A stretch of 60,759 bases of DNA from Halobacteriovoraceae bacterium (GTDB lineage Bacteria; Bdellovibrionota; Bacteriovoracia; Bacteriovoracales; Bacteriovoracaceae): positions 11,261 through 72,019 of the forward strand of contig PBFR01000006.1 in NCBI GenBank assembly GCA_002718735.1, given 5' to 3'. Below are positions 34,896 through 44,568 of this stretch, piece after piece; positions within the stretch are counted from its first letter, which is position 1; each line of letters opens with the position of its first letter. Both the position numbers and the translations under genes were made by a program. The notes under the pieces were generated by a model. It ran no database searches. It had not been told where the DNA came from and worked only from the letters and a program-made list of their open reading frames with translations.

Positions 34896-35636
34896 TTATC
34901 TAATGTAGAGAGCGCCCTCTTCAACTCTGTCAGAGGAGGGATCATAGTTGTCACATGTTTTGACAATCTCTCTCTTAACCGCAAAGCCAACATTTTGATT
35001 ATTGAGTTCAAATGGATATGGGTATTCTTTAAATCTATCCATTCCGCCAGGTTTTGTTACATAGCCAAACTGGTTCTCATCTTCTGTATACACCTGAATA
35101 TAAGTAATCCCCACATAACGATCAGATAGCTTGTATGGAAAATGTTTAGCGTGAAGCCCCAATGTTGCTTGCACTCTTCTAGATGTTGAAAAAGTTACCC
35201 CGGCCTCGATACTCATAGCAAGACTTCCGCCAATACCTAAGGCCTCAGCAGACACAGTAGAGGTAAGAGATACCTTCATGCTTCTGCTCTCACCCCATTG
35301 GGCCATAAAAAATGAGGAGTCATGGCAAGATTCTTCAAAGTAAGGAAGGTAAGCAACCTGTTCCTCCTCACTTATTACATTGTAAACAGTGACGTATCTG
35401 TAATAGTCATAGTCTTGTAGAAAGCTTGCTTTATTGGCCTTCCCAACAATAACTTTATCGTAGTATCTTTTATTAATCGGGTCATAAGCACTTGGTGTAA
35501 CACTTGGAAAGCTTTTAGTCCTGCCTTCTTCAAAAAGAAGGTATTTCGGAATCTGCACAATTTCAGCGTCCTCGACATCAAAATCCATGGAATAGGAATA
35601 ATTAATCAATGCGAAAAATAATATTATAAGTTTCAT
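34896..35636 (-). CDS. Secreted protein of unknown function
   Basis: A 246-residue product starting at the ATG preceded by AGGGGAG; an in-frame TTG lies at 35657. The signal peptide is MKLIILFFALINYSYS. The mature protein is beta-rich with a Ser/Thr/Gly-rich central stretch (SLTSTVSAEALGIGGSLAMS) that looks amphipathic, resembling membrane-inserting hairpins of pore-forming proteins, and conserved-looking tyrosines before and after it. Two Cys (ESCHDS and KTCDNY) may pair. It converges on the SWIM-SNF2 gene with 3 bases between stops. Confidence 0.75.
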   Translation of the reverse strand: MKLIILFFALINYSYSMDFDVEDAEIVQIPKYLLFEEGRTKSFPSVTPSAYDPINKRYYDKVIVGKANKASFLQDYDYYRYVTVYNVISEEEQVAYLPYFEESCHDSSFFMAQWGESRSMKVSLTSTVSAEALGIGGSLAMSIEAGVTFSTSRRVQATLGLHAKHFPYKLSDRYVGITYIQVYTEDENQFGYVTKPGGMDRFKEYPYPFELNNQNVGFAVKREIVKTCDNYDPSSDRVEEGALYIR

Positions 35637-35743
35637 GACTCCCCTTTTCTTGAGCAAACGCTATCTAGTGCGAGGAGGAAATGAAAGGGTGAGGCCTAGA
35701 ACCATGTAAGAATTACAGACTAAACAGAGAAAACGCTTAAAGT

Positions 35744-35760
35744 TTTGGTTACAAACCAAA
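35744..35760. other. Perfect small hairpin in the 35,637-35,884 intergenic region
   Basis: TTTGGTT-ACA-AACCAAA, a 7-bp stem with a 3-base loop, between two leftward genes. There is no adjacent T-run, so a weak terminator or a regulator-binding dyad are both possible. Confidence 0.4.
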
Positions 35761-35884
35761 CGACCAAGGTGATTTTGGTGCTGAAGTATAAAAGTGAGAG
35801 TATAGACATTGCAATCTTTTCCATCAGAAAAAGTATAGCAAGCTCTATCACTCACATGGAGATAACAAGGAGTTTTTGTAAAAA

Positions 35885-38173
35885 TTACTGGTTAATTGCT
35901 TCTCTTCTCATTCCATAAGTCCAGTCTCCCGTGACTACCCAGTCTCCGACAAGCAGTCCAAGGACAAGTCCCCAAGAGCCAACTTTTCCAAGTGGCTCAC
36001 GACACATGATTTCAAACATTGCAATATTCAAGGCCATGGCCTTGATGTCGAAAAGAACATTTCTAGCACGGTAAAATGCCCAGCGATCTGCACCCTTGTT
36101 TCCAGTTTGCAATAAAGGCAACTCGCCCATATTTGCCAGATACATTCTTTCGGCCAGAAGCTCAAGCATAACCTCTCTTCCCTCTTCAGTTTCAAGATCT
36201 TCCTGAGTTATCTTGAACTCATCATCCAAACTGGAGTAAGTAGAAAGGTTAAAATATCTATCTAGAAGATTTTTAGTGTTTGCAAGCTTACTCTTCTCAT
36301 CTAGAAATCCCAAAAGTTCCTTAACATCCTGATCAAAGGTTGGGCTTTTCTTAAGCTGCTCAAGCTCCTCCTCAATCACACTAGGTCTCAATGGGCCATC
36401 TTGATAGATTTGTTGGAAATATCTCCCATAGCCTTTTGTGCCAAAAAGCATGTCATAAGAGCCGGCACTAACAACATCAATTGCTCCAAACTTGATATAA
36501 CCATCAAGATATTTGGCCCAAAATCCTTTGTCGGTATTCGTTACGATTAAATTGGAAGCATAAGTGAATAAGAATCCCATTGCCATTTCTTGACCAAGTT
36601 TTTCCCAGAAATACTGATCCTCGTCTTTTTTGTCCCAGTTCTTGGTTAAATAGAAGAATGGAGTTCCTGTAAAACTTAAGGCCCACTTAAATCGCTTAAA
36701 CTTCTTTTTGGCAGACTCTAGCTGAGCACTTCCGCCACCATTACAACCATTTAGAAGTTTTCTGAAGATGCTGGCCTCTGCAAGTGCTTGTGTCCTGGCC
36801 CTCTCTACAAGAGCAGGTGATAGCTTTGTTCGTTCCACTTCCATCTTTATGCGAGTTATTTTATCTTGATCGTATGGAAGACCTCTTCTTTGAAGGTCAA
36901 TGATTTCATCAAACTCCTTCATGAGTCTCTCTTTTTCCTGCATTTGAAAGTCTCGGGTGATCGCCGTATAGCGTCGCTCTTCCATGTCCTTAACTTTTCT
37001 TCTTTGAACAATGAATTGTTTATGTGGAGGCAATGCCTCATTAGGTACAAAGAATCTTTTATTGGAAGGATACTTATAGATCTGTTCTATATTCTTAAGA
37101 GCATCGGCAACTTTGTAATTTGGCAAATAATCAAGATAAACTAAAAACTCGGTAAAACGCTCAAATGACTCTTGATCCCTTTTTAGTTTCATTCCATGTT
37201 TAAGAGCAATCTCAAGTTGCTCATGAGTTAATCTCGATTTAGTTAGTACTCTTTTGTATTCAGCTTTCAAAAAGCTTGGAATTTCAGAATTTGCCAGGAT
37301 GTTTCTAATGCTTTCTTCTCGGCTTAAATTTGCTGGTGTACTCTTTAGAAATGCCTTATGAGGCTTGAACCACGACTCTACATTATACCACTTTGGACTA
37401 TACTTTGCGTAAATTCCATTGATGTTCTTCATTGCAGATTTCATTTTTAAAGTATGTGATTTCTTTCCAGCATACTTTTCAAGGTATTCTACATATAGCC
37501 TAAAGGTATCAAATGCCTTTTTATTATTTCTAAGGTAAAGACCGCTATCAATAGCAAGCTGTAGATCATCAGCACTTAGACCTGAAATTCTCAGAACTTG
37601 CTCATAATCTTTTGCCAATCTTGGGCCTAGCTCACTTTCTTTAATCAGCTTCTCTATTAGTTTGGCCTTTTTAGGGTCAATGTTTACGCTGCCTACCAAC
37701 ATCTTTCTAACAGTTGAATATGTGAACCTTGCGTTTTCAAATTCTTTTTGAACAAAGATTCTTCTTAGATCTCTGGCTGAGACAAGTTCGGAGTCTTTCA
37801 TTAAGTTTGCAAGCTTAGAGAGATTATTTACATAAACAGGATCTCTGGAGACAAAGTTAGATAATGTTTCTAAAAATTTAACTCTGGCCTCGGGAGTTCC
37901 AAACTCTCCAGATTCCTCCAGAGCATCAAGGTAGTTTTTCTCTAAAAACTCTTCATCCCACAGACTTGTTTTTTCATAGCCCATAGTTTCTGCAGGAATG
38001 CGGCCATTTAACAATTTCACGAAATTTATTTCGCACGGAGACAACTTACCTTTAGATTCAAGGTAACTCTTAGGATTAGTAACACCCTTCTTCACGGCCT
38101 GCGGGGTCATCGCCCACGACATATTGTTTGCGAACAGTGCGATCAGCAACGTAAAATTTAAGAACTTGGTCAT
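35885..38173 (-). CDS. Large exported protein of unknown function
   Basis: A 762-residue protein. The signal peptide (MTKFLNFTLLIALFANNMSWA) is followed by a mostly alpha-helical, strongly charged region. Two internally similar segments can be seen: SGLSADDLQLAIDSGLYLRN (near residue 190) and SRLTHEQLEIALKHGMKLKR (near 315), each followed by an FxxYxxYLxxY-type helix, suggesting a duplicated helical unit. A Cys/Gly patch LLNGCNGGGSA occurs near 485, then hydrophobic stretches around 520-570 and 720-750 that may enter membranes. I recognise no family; a lineage-specific envelope or secreted effector is the best guess. Confidence 0.75.
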   Translation of the reverse strand: MTKFLNFTLLIALFANNMSWAMTPQAVKKGVTNPKSYLESKGKLSPCEINFVKLLNGRIPAETMGYEKTSLWDEEFLEKNYLDALEESGEFGTPEARVKFLETLSNFVSRDPVYVNNLSKLANLMKDSELVSARDLRRIFVQKEFENARFTYSTVRKMLVGSVNIDPKKAKLIEKLIKESELGPRLAKDYEQVLRISGLSADDLQLAIDSGLYLRNNKKAFDTFRLYVEYLEKYAGKKSHTLKMKSAMKNINGIYAKYSPKWYNVESWFKPHKAFLKSTPANLSREESIRNILANSEIPSFLKAEYKRVLTKSRLTHEQLEIALKHGMKLKRDQESFERFTEFLVYLDYLPNYKVADALKNIEQIYKYPSNKRFFVPNEALPPHKQFIVQRRKVKDMEERRYTAITRDFQMQEKERLMKEFDEIIDLQRRGLPYDQDKITRIKMEVERTKLSPALVERARTQALAEASIFRKLLNGCNGGGSAQLESAKKKFKRFKWALSFTGTPFFYLTKNWDKKDEDQYFWEKLGQEMAMGFLFTYASNLIVTNTDKGFWAKYLDGYIKFGAIDVVSAGSYDMLFGTKGYGRYFQQIYQDGPLRPSVIEEELEQLKKSPTFDQDVKELLGFLDEKSKLANTKNLLDRYFNLSTYSSLDDEFKITQEDLETEEGREVMLELLAERMYLANMGELPLLQTGNKGADRWAFYRARNVLFDIKAMALNIAMFEIMCREPLGKVGSWGLVLGLLVGDWVVTGDWTYGMRREAINQ

Positions 38174-38252
38174 TTAGTATCCTTGTTTGCAGTTTCTTAT
38201 CGACAAGGATGAGAGTTAAATTGAGCGAAAAGTTAAGTAAATTGAAGCATTA

Positions 38253-38972
38253 TCAATTGGATAAATGATATTTGTTTTTATATGAGAACTGAATATCCGA
38301 ATTTTGGTCTAAGAAATCCTGAATTCCTTCATTTCTAAGTTCACATGCAGGGCACTCACCGCAACCATAGCCTTTTTGTCCTTCATAACAGCTGATTGTA
38401 TTTTCAAGTAAGTACTCGAGTTTTCCCATCTGATAAGCGGCATCCAAAGTTTGCTTTTTAGACATAAAAACAAGCGGAGTCTTTATCTCAAAACCAGGGT
38501 TTGCGAAGTCCAATCTTAATGCGGCCTGAACAATATCCATATATTTGCGTGAACAATCTCTGTATCCAGAGTTTGCCTCCTCAAGCTCAATCACACCCAT
38601 GTAGATAGAGTTTGCTCCTAGGAAGTCGGCGTGGATACTTGCAACTCTGGCCATAAGACCATTCCTTCCAACGACCATTGTGTTGGGAACCTCTCCCTCT
38701 TTGTGTTGAATTTCTAGAGAATGGCCGATCAAGGAAGATTCTGTAATTTGTTGAAGACAATCAAGATTTACAATAATTTGATCCACACCCCAATCACTGC
38801 AGATTTTCTGTGCCTGCTTTATTTCCTCTGTGTGTCTTTGCCCATAAGTGAAAGTCATGCTCAAGACATTCTCGGCACCATGCTTTTCAACGGCCAGTGC
38901 CAAGCAAATGCTTGAATCCATACCACCAGAGTGAACTACTACTGCTTGCTTTTGAATCTTTTTATCAGTCAT
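38253..38972 (-). CDS. queC: 7-cyano-7-deazaguanine synthase
   Basis: QueC converts 7-carboxy-7-deazaguanine to preQ0 with ATP and ammonia in queuosine biosynthesis. The PP-loop HSGGMDSSICLAL (residues 14-26) and the C-terminal zinc-binding Cys set (SCYEGQKGYGCGECPACELR, near 190-209) are complete. At 239 residues it is close to family length. It is separated by 9 bases from galE upstream, so the two are probably co-transcribed although their pathways are unrelated. No preQ1 riboswitch was recognised. Confidence 0.95.
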   Translation of the reverse strand: MTDKKIQKQAVVVHSGGMDSSICLALAVEKHGAENVLSMTFTYGQRHTEEIKQAQKICSDWGVDQIIVNLDCLQQITESSLIGHSLEIQHKEGEVPNTMVVGRNGLMARVASIHADFLGANSIYMGVIELEEANSGYRDCSRKYMDIVQAALRLDFANPGFEIKTPLVFMSKKQTLDAAYQMGKLEYLLENTISCYEGQKGYGCGECPACELRNEGIQDFLDQNSDIQFSYKNKYHLSN

Positions 38973-38981
38973 GCAATCTAC

Positions 38982-39989
38982 TTACTTCTTTTTAATCCAA
39001 CTGGAAAGGGTTTCTCCCTTTTCCCACTCATAAGCTGTTTTAATTATGAATGCCAAATCGTCATACTTTGGCCTCCAGCCAATAGTTTCTTTAATTTTGT
39101 CAGCAATACTTACCAGCTCTGCAGGGTCACCAGCTCTTCTTGGGGCCTCTTCCACTGCATAATTAACACCAGTAACTTCTTTTACAGCATTTACCACTTC
39201 TCTTACAGAAAAGCCGTGTCCGTAGCCGCAATTAAACACTTCACTTTTTTTGTTTTTAAATAAGAAGTCCAAAGCGTCCAAGTGAGCTTGAGCTAGGTCC
39301 ATTACGTGAATGTAGTCCCTGACACCTGTGCCATCTGGTGTATTAAAGTCGGTGCCAAATATATACGTTTTTTCTCTTTTTCCTGCAGCGGCCTCACAGT
39401 TCACTTTTATAAGGTGGGTAGCACCAGGAAAGGCCTGTCCAATTTTGCCTTCGGGGTCAGCACCTGAGACATTAAAGTATCTAAGTGCCACATAATTAAA
39501 GCCCTCATGAGCTGTAGAAGTATCTTTTAGCATAAGCTCCGTCATGAATTTTGACTGTCCGTATGGGTTAATTGGCTCTTTATTGGTTTCTTCGGTCGCC
39601 CTTCCGGTTTCAAGCATTCCATAGACCGCGGCAGTGGAAGAAAAAATAAAGTTTTCCACATTATATTTCACACACATTTTCACAAGGTTTAAGGAGTTCA
39701 GCGTGTTGTTTGTGTAGTATTTAAGAGGATTCTCAACACTTTCAGGAACAACAATGGAACCCGCAAAGTGCATTACGCCGTCAATTTTGTTGTTTGAAAA
39801 GACATTTTCAAGGGCCTTCAAATCTTCTAAGTCCCCTACTACAAGCTCGCCAAACGTCACTGCATTTCTGAAACCAGTGGATAAATTGTCGTATACAATG
39901 ACATTATGCCCTGCTTCTCCAAGAAGTTTAACCACATGGGATCCGATGTATCCCGCTCCCCCTGTCACCAAAATTGTCTTATTGCTCAT
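38982..39989 (-). CDS. galE: UDP-glucose 4-epimerase
   Basis: A 335-residue NAD-dependent short-chain dehydrogenase that interconverts UDP-glucose and UDP-galactose for surface polysaccharide synthesis. It has the Rossmann motif GGAGYIGSH at residues 10-18, DNLSTG after the second strand, the catalytic SSTAAVYG and YGQSK (Tyr near 141), and the GalE C-terminal signature RRAGDPAELVS. GalE is preferred over other epimerases because of the conserved RDYIHVMDLAQAH segment. First gene of a two-gene operon with queC; divergent from the peptidase gene at 40,041. Confidence 0.94.
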   Translation of the reverse strand: MSNKTILVTGGAGYIGSHVVKLLGEAGHNVIVYDNLSTGFRNAVTFGELVVGDLEDLKALENVFSNNKIDGVMHFAGSIVVPESVENPLKYYTNNTLNSLNLVKMCVKYNVENFIFSSTAAVYGMLETGRATEETNKEPINPYGQSKFMTELMLKDTSTAHEGFNYVALRYFNVSGADPEGKIGQAFPGATHLIKVNCEAAAGKREKTYIFGTDFNTPDGTGVRDYIHVMDLAQAHLDALDFLFKNKKSEVFNCGYGHGFSVREVVNAVKEVTGVNYAVEEAPRRAGDPAELVSIADKIKETIGWRPKYDDLAFIIKTAYEWEKGETLSSWIKKK

Positions 39990-40001
39990 TGTTTCCTCTT
40001 A

Positions 40002-40031
40002 TTGGCAAATTCATTAAAAATCAGGTTTAAT
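40002..40031 (+). promoter_or_regulatory. Promoter of the 40,041 peptidase gene, probably leaderless
   Basis: TTGGCA (40002-40007), an 18-base spacer and TTTAAT (40026-40031). The ATG at 40041 begins 9 bases after the -10 box and has no Shine-Dalgarno, so the mRNA leader would be 0-3 bases. Confidence 0.5.
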
Positions 40032-40040
40032 CACACTATT

Positions 40041-42770
40041 ATGAATAAGCTTATTTTTCTATCCCTTTTGGCGTTTTTAACCTTTGCGCACGCTCAGATC
40101 GACACAATGCAAGACAGACCAGATCTAAAGTGGCAAACGATTGAAGACAAAAATTTCCAAGTCATTTTTCCAAGCACTAGCGAGAGTGAGGCAAACTACA
40201 TCTTAAACCTCCTCAATTATTATCGGGATCCGGTAAATGGAAGCTATGACGCCAATCTTAGAAATTGGCCATTGGTTCTTAGAACTGAAAGAGCAAAGCC
40301 CAATGGTTTTGTAGCACTGATGCCAAGAAGAAGTGAATGGTTCTCTCATGCTGCAATCACTCCTATTATTTCTTCACTAGAGTGGAACCAAAGTTTGGCG
40401 ATTCATGAGTACCGCCACATGGTGCAATATGATTTTTTAAAAAGGGACAACCTTCAATACGGATACTATCTTTTTGGAGAATTTGGGCAGGCTGCATTAA
40501 TGGCACTCACGGCACCCCAGTGGTATTTTGAAGGCGATGCGGTATGGGCGGAGACAGTTCTGTCAGATGCTGGCAGAGGCAGAAACCCAAGATTTAGCAC
40601 CCGTCTAAAGGCCATGGTCTTAAATAACAACATCCCCAGTTACGATGAGTTCCTGGGCGACGTTTACACTACAAAGATTCCAAATCATTATGTTTTTGGG
40701 TATTACTTAATAACAAGGGCCTATAACATTTATGGAGAAGGTGTTTGGAGAGAAGTCATATCCAATGCCGCAAAGTCTCCAGTTAATCCATTCACATTCT
40801 ATAATGCTTTTGAGCACGTAACAGGAAAATCTTTTAAAGATTTTTTCAATGAGACAGCGAGTGAATTAAAAAATGAATGGAAAGGCCAAGTTTCAAACAC
40901 CAACACCATTTATACCGAGTACGATCAACCTATAAATAGTTCAGAAGGTCTCTATTACCTAAAAAAGGATCTCGACAGTTTTTGGACACTTTATAAAGAT
41001 GACAAAGAAATCACGACACTAGATGTTGAGCCAAGGTTTTCCAAAATAGACATCAGAAGAAAAAAACTGGTGTACACACAATTTCTTCCCCACTTTAGAT
41101 ATGGGTACAAGGATTATGCTGATTTATTTTTGTTTGATCTAAAATCAAAATCTACAAAACAAATTACAAAAGGTAGAAGGCTTTTTCACCCTTCTGTTCA
41201 TCCGTCCAAGGACCAAATTCTAGCAGTAGAATTTGAACAGGATTTTAAGGTCAGTCTCTTTGACTTTGAAGGAAAGAGGCTCCAAGAGATAAAACCTTTC
41301 AACTATACGGTGGCAGAGGCCGTTTGGCATAATGATCATGCAGTTGCAATTGCATTTGATAAAGAGGGGATGAAATACATTGGAAAGCTAGATTTGATCA
41401 CATACAAGTTTACGCCAATGCAAAAGGCCCTTAGAAACAATGTCTACAACCTAAGAGTCGCGGATGACAAAGTTTATTTCGAAGCTGATGATGATGGTAT
41501 TATTAATGTATTTTCGATGAACCTAAGCGATGGAAAGCTTTCGAGATGCACCAATGAGACTATCGCCGCATTTGCGCCATTCGTTCAGGATACATCACTT
41601 AGCTATGTTGAAGAAATTGGAAATGGGCAGAGTATCAAAAGTGTTAAGCTTGATTGCTCTGAAGTGGAAGACCTACATTCAAACTATTTAGGAAACTCCC
41701 CCAGCACGGATTATCACAATACTGAGAAAGTTGCTGTAGATGACTTTTATAAATTGCATACAAAGAAGCATGTAACAAAAGAATACAACGAACTTCACGG
41801 AGCTTTTAAACCTCACTCATGGAATTTTTTCGGTGGTCGTGGCCTTCAACTTGGAGTGAGTGCTCAAAACTATTTAAACACACTTTCTTCAAATGCAGCT
41901 ATTGGGGAGGGAGTAAATGAAAATGGGCTTTTTGCAAATTTATCCTTAAATTACAAAAAGTTTTACCCAATAGTTTCTTTCAATCTAGACTATCAGGAAA
42001 GAGCGAATGATGTGGACCAATGGAGTGAATCATTCATTGGAGCAGGCATAACACTTCCCTACCAGCATAGACACGGACTATTTAATTCCCTTAGCTCACT
42101 AACTGTAAATGGAGGAAAGCTAGAGGTATCAGAAAGAAAGACAGCAAGGTCTTACGAGCTCGATGATGAGGGTCTTCTACTTTCAAGTGTGATTTTTCAG
42201 ACAAGTTTTTTAAAAGATAGAAGATTCAGAGAACTTATTCCAAGCTTTGGAGCAAACCTTCAGGCACAGTATATTGATGCGAGTGCAGAACAAACAGATA
42301 CGTTTTCAAGTTATCTTGGTTACGCAAAGTTGGATATCTTCACTCCAGGAGTGTTAGCAAATCATGGAATGAAGCTTAGTTTGAGTTCAGAATACAGAAC
42401 GGCCGACCCATTTTCTTACAGAATAGCCTCGCCGGCAGAGAGTATAAATAACTATGCCTTCTCCAGAGGTTATGAGTTTGAATACGTATCTGACTGGCAA
42501 AAGGCATCATTGAATTACATGACACCAATTTCTTATCCAAATCATGCATTTGGTAAATGGCTATATATCAACAGGGTTTACACAAACCTTTACTATGACC
42601 ACACAAAGACAAGTATCCCTCAAAGTCTAAATTCTTTTGGAGCTGAGATGTTCTTTGAAACACTCACCCTTAGATTGATACCTTTGACTTATGGACTAAG
42701 ATACATAAATACCCTGGAGAAAAATGAGAATCTCTTTGAGTTCTTTTTTAACCTAGATTTGGTGTATTAG
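40041..42770 (+). CDS. Secreted zinc peptidase-like protein with TolB-like propeller and C-terminal barrel
   Basis: A 909-residue protein with signal peptide MNKLIFLSLLAFLTFAHA. A gluzincin-type active site is visible: HEYRHMVQYDF near residue 120 (HExxH) and WYFEGDAVWAE near 160, whose Glu would be the third zinc ligand. Residues about 290-560 look like a TolB/WD40-like propeller (ITKGRRLFHPSVHPSKDQIL, KLVYTQFLPHFRYGYKDYADL). From about 600 the chain becomes strands of an outer-membrane barrel, ending FFFNLDLVY. The domain order suggests a surface-anchored protease. A longer frame from 39906 is rejected. It overlaps the LysE-type gene by one base. Confidence 0.82.
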   Translation: MNKLIFLSLLAFLTFAHAQIDTMQDRPDLKWQTIEDKNFQVIFPSTSESEANYILNLLNYYRDPVNGSYDANLRNWPLVLRTERAKPNGFVALMPRRSEWFSHAAITPIISSLEWNQSLAIHEYRHMVQYDFLKRDNLQYGYYLFGEFGQAALMALTAPQWYFEGDAVWAETVLSDAGRGRNPRFSTRLKAMVLNNNIPSYDEFLGDVYTTKIPNHYVFGYYLITRAYNIYGEGVWREVISNAAKSPVNPFTFYNAFEHVTGKSFKDFFNETASELKNEWKGQVSNTNTIYTEYDQPINSSEGLYYLKKDLDSFWTLYKDDKEITTLDVEPRFSKIDIRRKKLVYTQFLPHFRYGYKDYADLFLFDLKSKSTKQITKGRRLFHPSVHPSKDQILAVEFEQDFKVSLFDFEGKRLQEIKPFNYTVAEAVWHNDHAVAIAFDKEGMKYIGKLDLITYKFTPMQKALRNNVYNLRVADDKVYFEADDDGIINVFSMNLSDGKLSRCTNETIAAFAPFVQDTSLSYVEEIGNGQSIKSVKLDCSEVEDLHSNYLGNSPSTDYHNTEKVAVDDFYKLHTKKHVTKEYNELHGAFKPHSWNFFGGRGLQLGVSAQNYLNTLSSNAAIGEGVNENGLFANLSLNYKKFYPIVSFNLDYQERANDVDQWSESFIGAGITLPYQHRHGLFNSLSSLTVNGGKLEVSERKTARSYELDDEGLLLSSVIFQTSFLKDRRFRELIPSFGANLQAQYIDASAEQTDTFSSYLGYAKLDIFTPGVLANHGMKLSLSSEYRTADPFSYRIASPAESINNYAFSRGYEFEYVSDWQKASLNYMTPISYPNHAFGKWLYINRVYTNLYYDHTKTSIPQSLNSFGAEMFFETLTLRLIPLTYGLRYINTLEKNENLFEFFFNLDLVY

Positions 42771-43378
42771 TGGAAGATATTCTTTTAGCTTTTAGCTTAG
42801 GGCTCTCCGGAGGAATCTCTCCGGGGCCTATGCTGGTGCTTGTTTTAAGTCAAACGATTCAATATGGGCTTAAAGAGGGACTTAAGGTTACACTTGGACC
42901 ACTCATATCCGATGCTCCAATAATTATTGCTGCATACTTTTTTACCAATCAGATCCCTGTGAGTTTCCTAAATTGGCTCTACTTGCCTGGGGGCATGTAC
43001 CTAATTTATATGGCAAAGCATTCATGGCAAATTAATTTCGACTCAATGGATGTAACAAAACCTGTGGCAAACTCCATTAAAAAAGGAGTGATGACAAATA
43101 TCCTAAACCCGGCCCCATATCTATTTTGGCTTACAATAGGAGCACCAATAATCATAAGACAAAGTGCTTCAAAGATGTCCGTATTCTTTCTTGCCTTCTA
43201 CAGCGCTCTACTAGGAACAAAGGTACTAATTGCATACCTAATTTCCATAGGTAGAAACAACCAAAAGGCCTTGAACTATATTTCAAAGTCTTTGGCACTT
43301 ATCATATTTATTTATGGGGTTTATTTTATGTTTTTGTGGGGGAAGGTGATTTGGGAAGGCAAAGGCCTTCCCGTATGA
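42770..43378 (+). CDS. LysE-family amino acid/metabolite exporter
   Basis: A 202-residue inner-membrane protein with about six hydrophobic segments. The N-terminal family signature is clear: SLGLSGGISPGPMLVLVLSQ followed by GLKEGLKVTLGPLISDAP. Starts with GTG whose G is the last base of the upstream TAG stop (TAGTG), so it is translationally coupled to the secreted peptidase gene. LysE/RhtB proteins export amino acids; pairing with a peptidase hints at export of excess amino acids, but the substrate is unproven. Confidence 0.88.
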   Translation: MEDILLAFSLGLSGGISPGPMLVLVLSQTIQYGLKEGLKVTLGPLISDAPIIIAAYFFTNQIPVSFLNWLYLPGGMYLIYMAKHSWQINFDSMDVTKPVANSIKKGVMTNILNPAPYLFWLTIGAPIIIRQSASKMSVFFLAFYSALLGTKVLIAYLISIGRNNQKALNYISKSLALIIFIYGVYFMFLWGKVIWEGKGLPV

Positions 43379-44560
43379 TTATTGTACACTCTTAAAAGCG
43401 TTTACTCTTCCATGTCCCAGCATGCCTCTATATTTTTCATTCTTTTCTTCGATATCATCTGCACCCATGTAAAGTCGCTCTTTTACTTCATTAGCACTTA
43501 AATTAGGATGAGCGGACCAGATAAGAGCGGCAACAGCGGCTGCAACAGGAGAGGCCATAGATGTGCCATACAGAGAGCCATATGTATTAAACTTTCTATT
43601 AACGGTTGAAAGCACTGGATCCCCAGGAGCGCAAATATCGATACCTTCCCCATAGTTTGAAAAAGAGCTCTTCTTATCTTCCTGCCAGCTGGATGATTTA
43701 ACAGAGCAAACTAAGATTATGTCTTCCAACTTTACTCTAGCAGGATCTTTTTTACGATTGTTGCCTGCAGAGTTAAAAATTAAAACATCATTTGATACTG
43801 CATATTGAATGGCATCTAGATAAACTTTGTCATTTACAAGAATATCAATGTTGTAGCTTGTATTGATAATCTTGGCCCCATGGTTCACAGCATAGTGATA
43901 TGTTTCAGCAACAATAGCACTTGTCCAACGTCCTTGTTCACCGTACCAACGAAGAGGCATGACTTTGACATTTGGAGCAATCCCAACGACCCCTAAATTA
44001 TTTCCGGCCTTAGCAGCAATGATTCCAGAAATATGGGTGCCGTGAGTGGTAGTATCCTCGCTAACATCATTGTCATTTGCGATAAAGTCCCAGCCATATA
44101 CATCATCTACATAGCCGTTATTGTCGTCATCGATATTATTTCCAGGGATTTCTTCTTGGTTAGTCCACCATTGTCCCTGCATATCTTCATGATCAATTCT
44201 GAATTCATTGTCAGTTACGGCCACAATAACTTCAGAGTCACCTTTTGTGACATTCCATGCATTGATAGTCTGAATCATCCCATGGTGATATTGATCTCCA
44301 AATCTTTCATCATTTGGAGTGCTTTCCATGTAGTTTCCATAGTAGGCATAATTTGGCCACCCCTCGATTTCCGCACTTTCAGGAGCGTTTATAAGATAGA
44401 GATTTTTCCCAAGCCTTTTCTTAATGTTTAAAATTGATTTTTGATCAATATTCTTAACGATGTACTCGCCCGGAATTTGAACTCTAAAGTGTTCTCCATG
44501 TTTTACAGGAAGTGCCCATGACAACATAGGAACGATTGCAATTGCTGAAATCCATTTCAT
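43379..44560 (-). CDS. Secreted subtilisin-like serine protease (S8)
   Basis: A 393-residue secreted protease with a signal peptide (MKWISAIAIVPMLSWA), a short propeptide-like region (about 20-85, KNIDQKSILNIKKRLG) and a complete S8 domain. Catalytic triad: Asp in VIVAVTDNEFRIDHEDM near 113-115, His in THGTHISGIIAAK near 170, and Ser in YGTSMASPVAAAVAAL near 328; the oxyanion Asn is in NSAGNN. The Asp box is TDNEF rather than the usual DTGV, a mild variation. AGGAG precedes the ATG. It lies 8 bases downstream of the M64-like protease in one operon. Confidence 0.94.
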   Translation of the reverse strand: MKWISAIAIVPMLSWALPVKHGEHFRVQIPGEYIVKNIDQKSILNIKKRLGKNLYLINAPESAEIEGWPNYAYYGNYMESTPNDERFGDQYHHGMIQTINAWNVTKGDSEVIVAVTDNEFRIDHEDMQGQWWTNQEEIPGNNIDDDNNGYVDDVYGWDFIANDNDVSEDTTTHGTHISGIIAAKAGNNLGVVGIAPNVKVMPLRWYGEQGRWTSAIVAETYHYAVNHGAKIINTSYNIDILVNDKVYLDAIQYAVSNDVLIFNSAGNNRKKDPARVKLEDIILVCSVKSSSWQEDKKSSFSNYGEGIDICAPGDPVLSTVNRKFNTYGSLYGTSMASPVAAAVAALIWSAHPNLSANEVKERLYMGADDIEEKNEKYRGMLGHGRVNAFKSVQ

Positions 44561-44568
44561 TTTTTCTC

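Noticed and set aside
38174..38252. preQ1 riboswitch near queC
   Set aside because: This is the 3' side of queC, and no preQ1-type hairpin with the conserved A-rich tail was seen upstream of galE-queC either.
39906..40040. N-terminal extension of the 40,041 peptidase into the galE promoter region
   Set aside because: The true start carries an obvious signal peptide and a promoter; the extension is antisense to galE.
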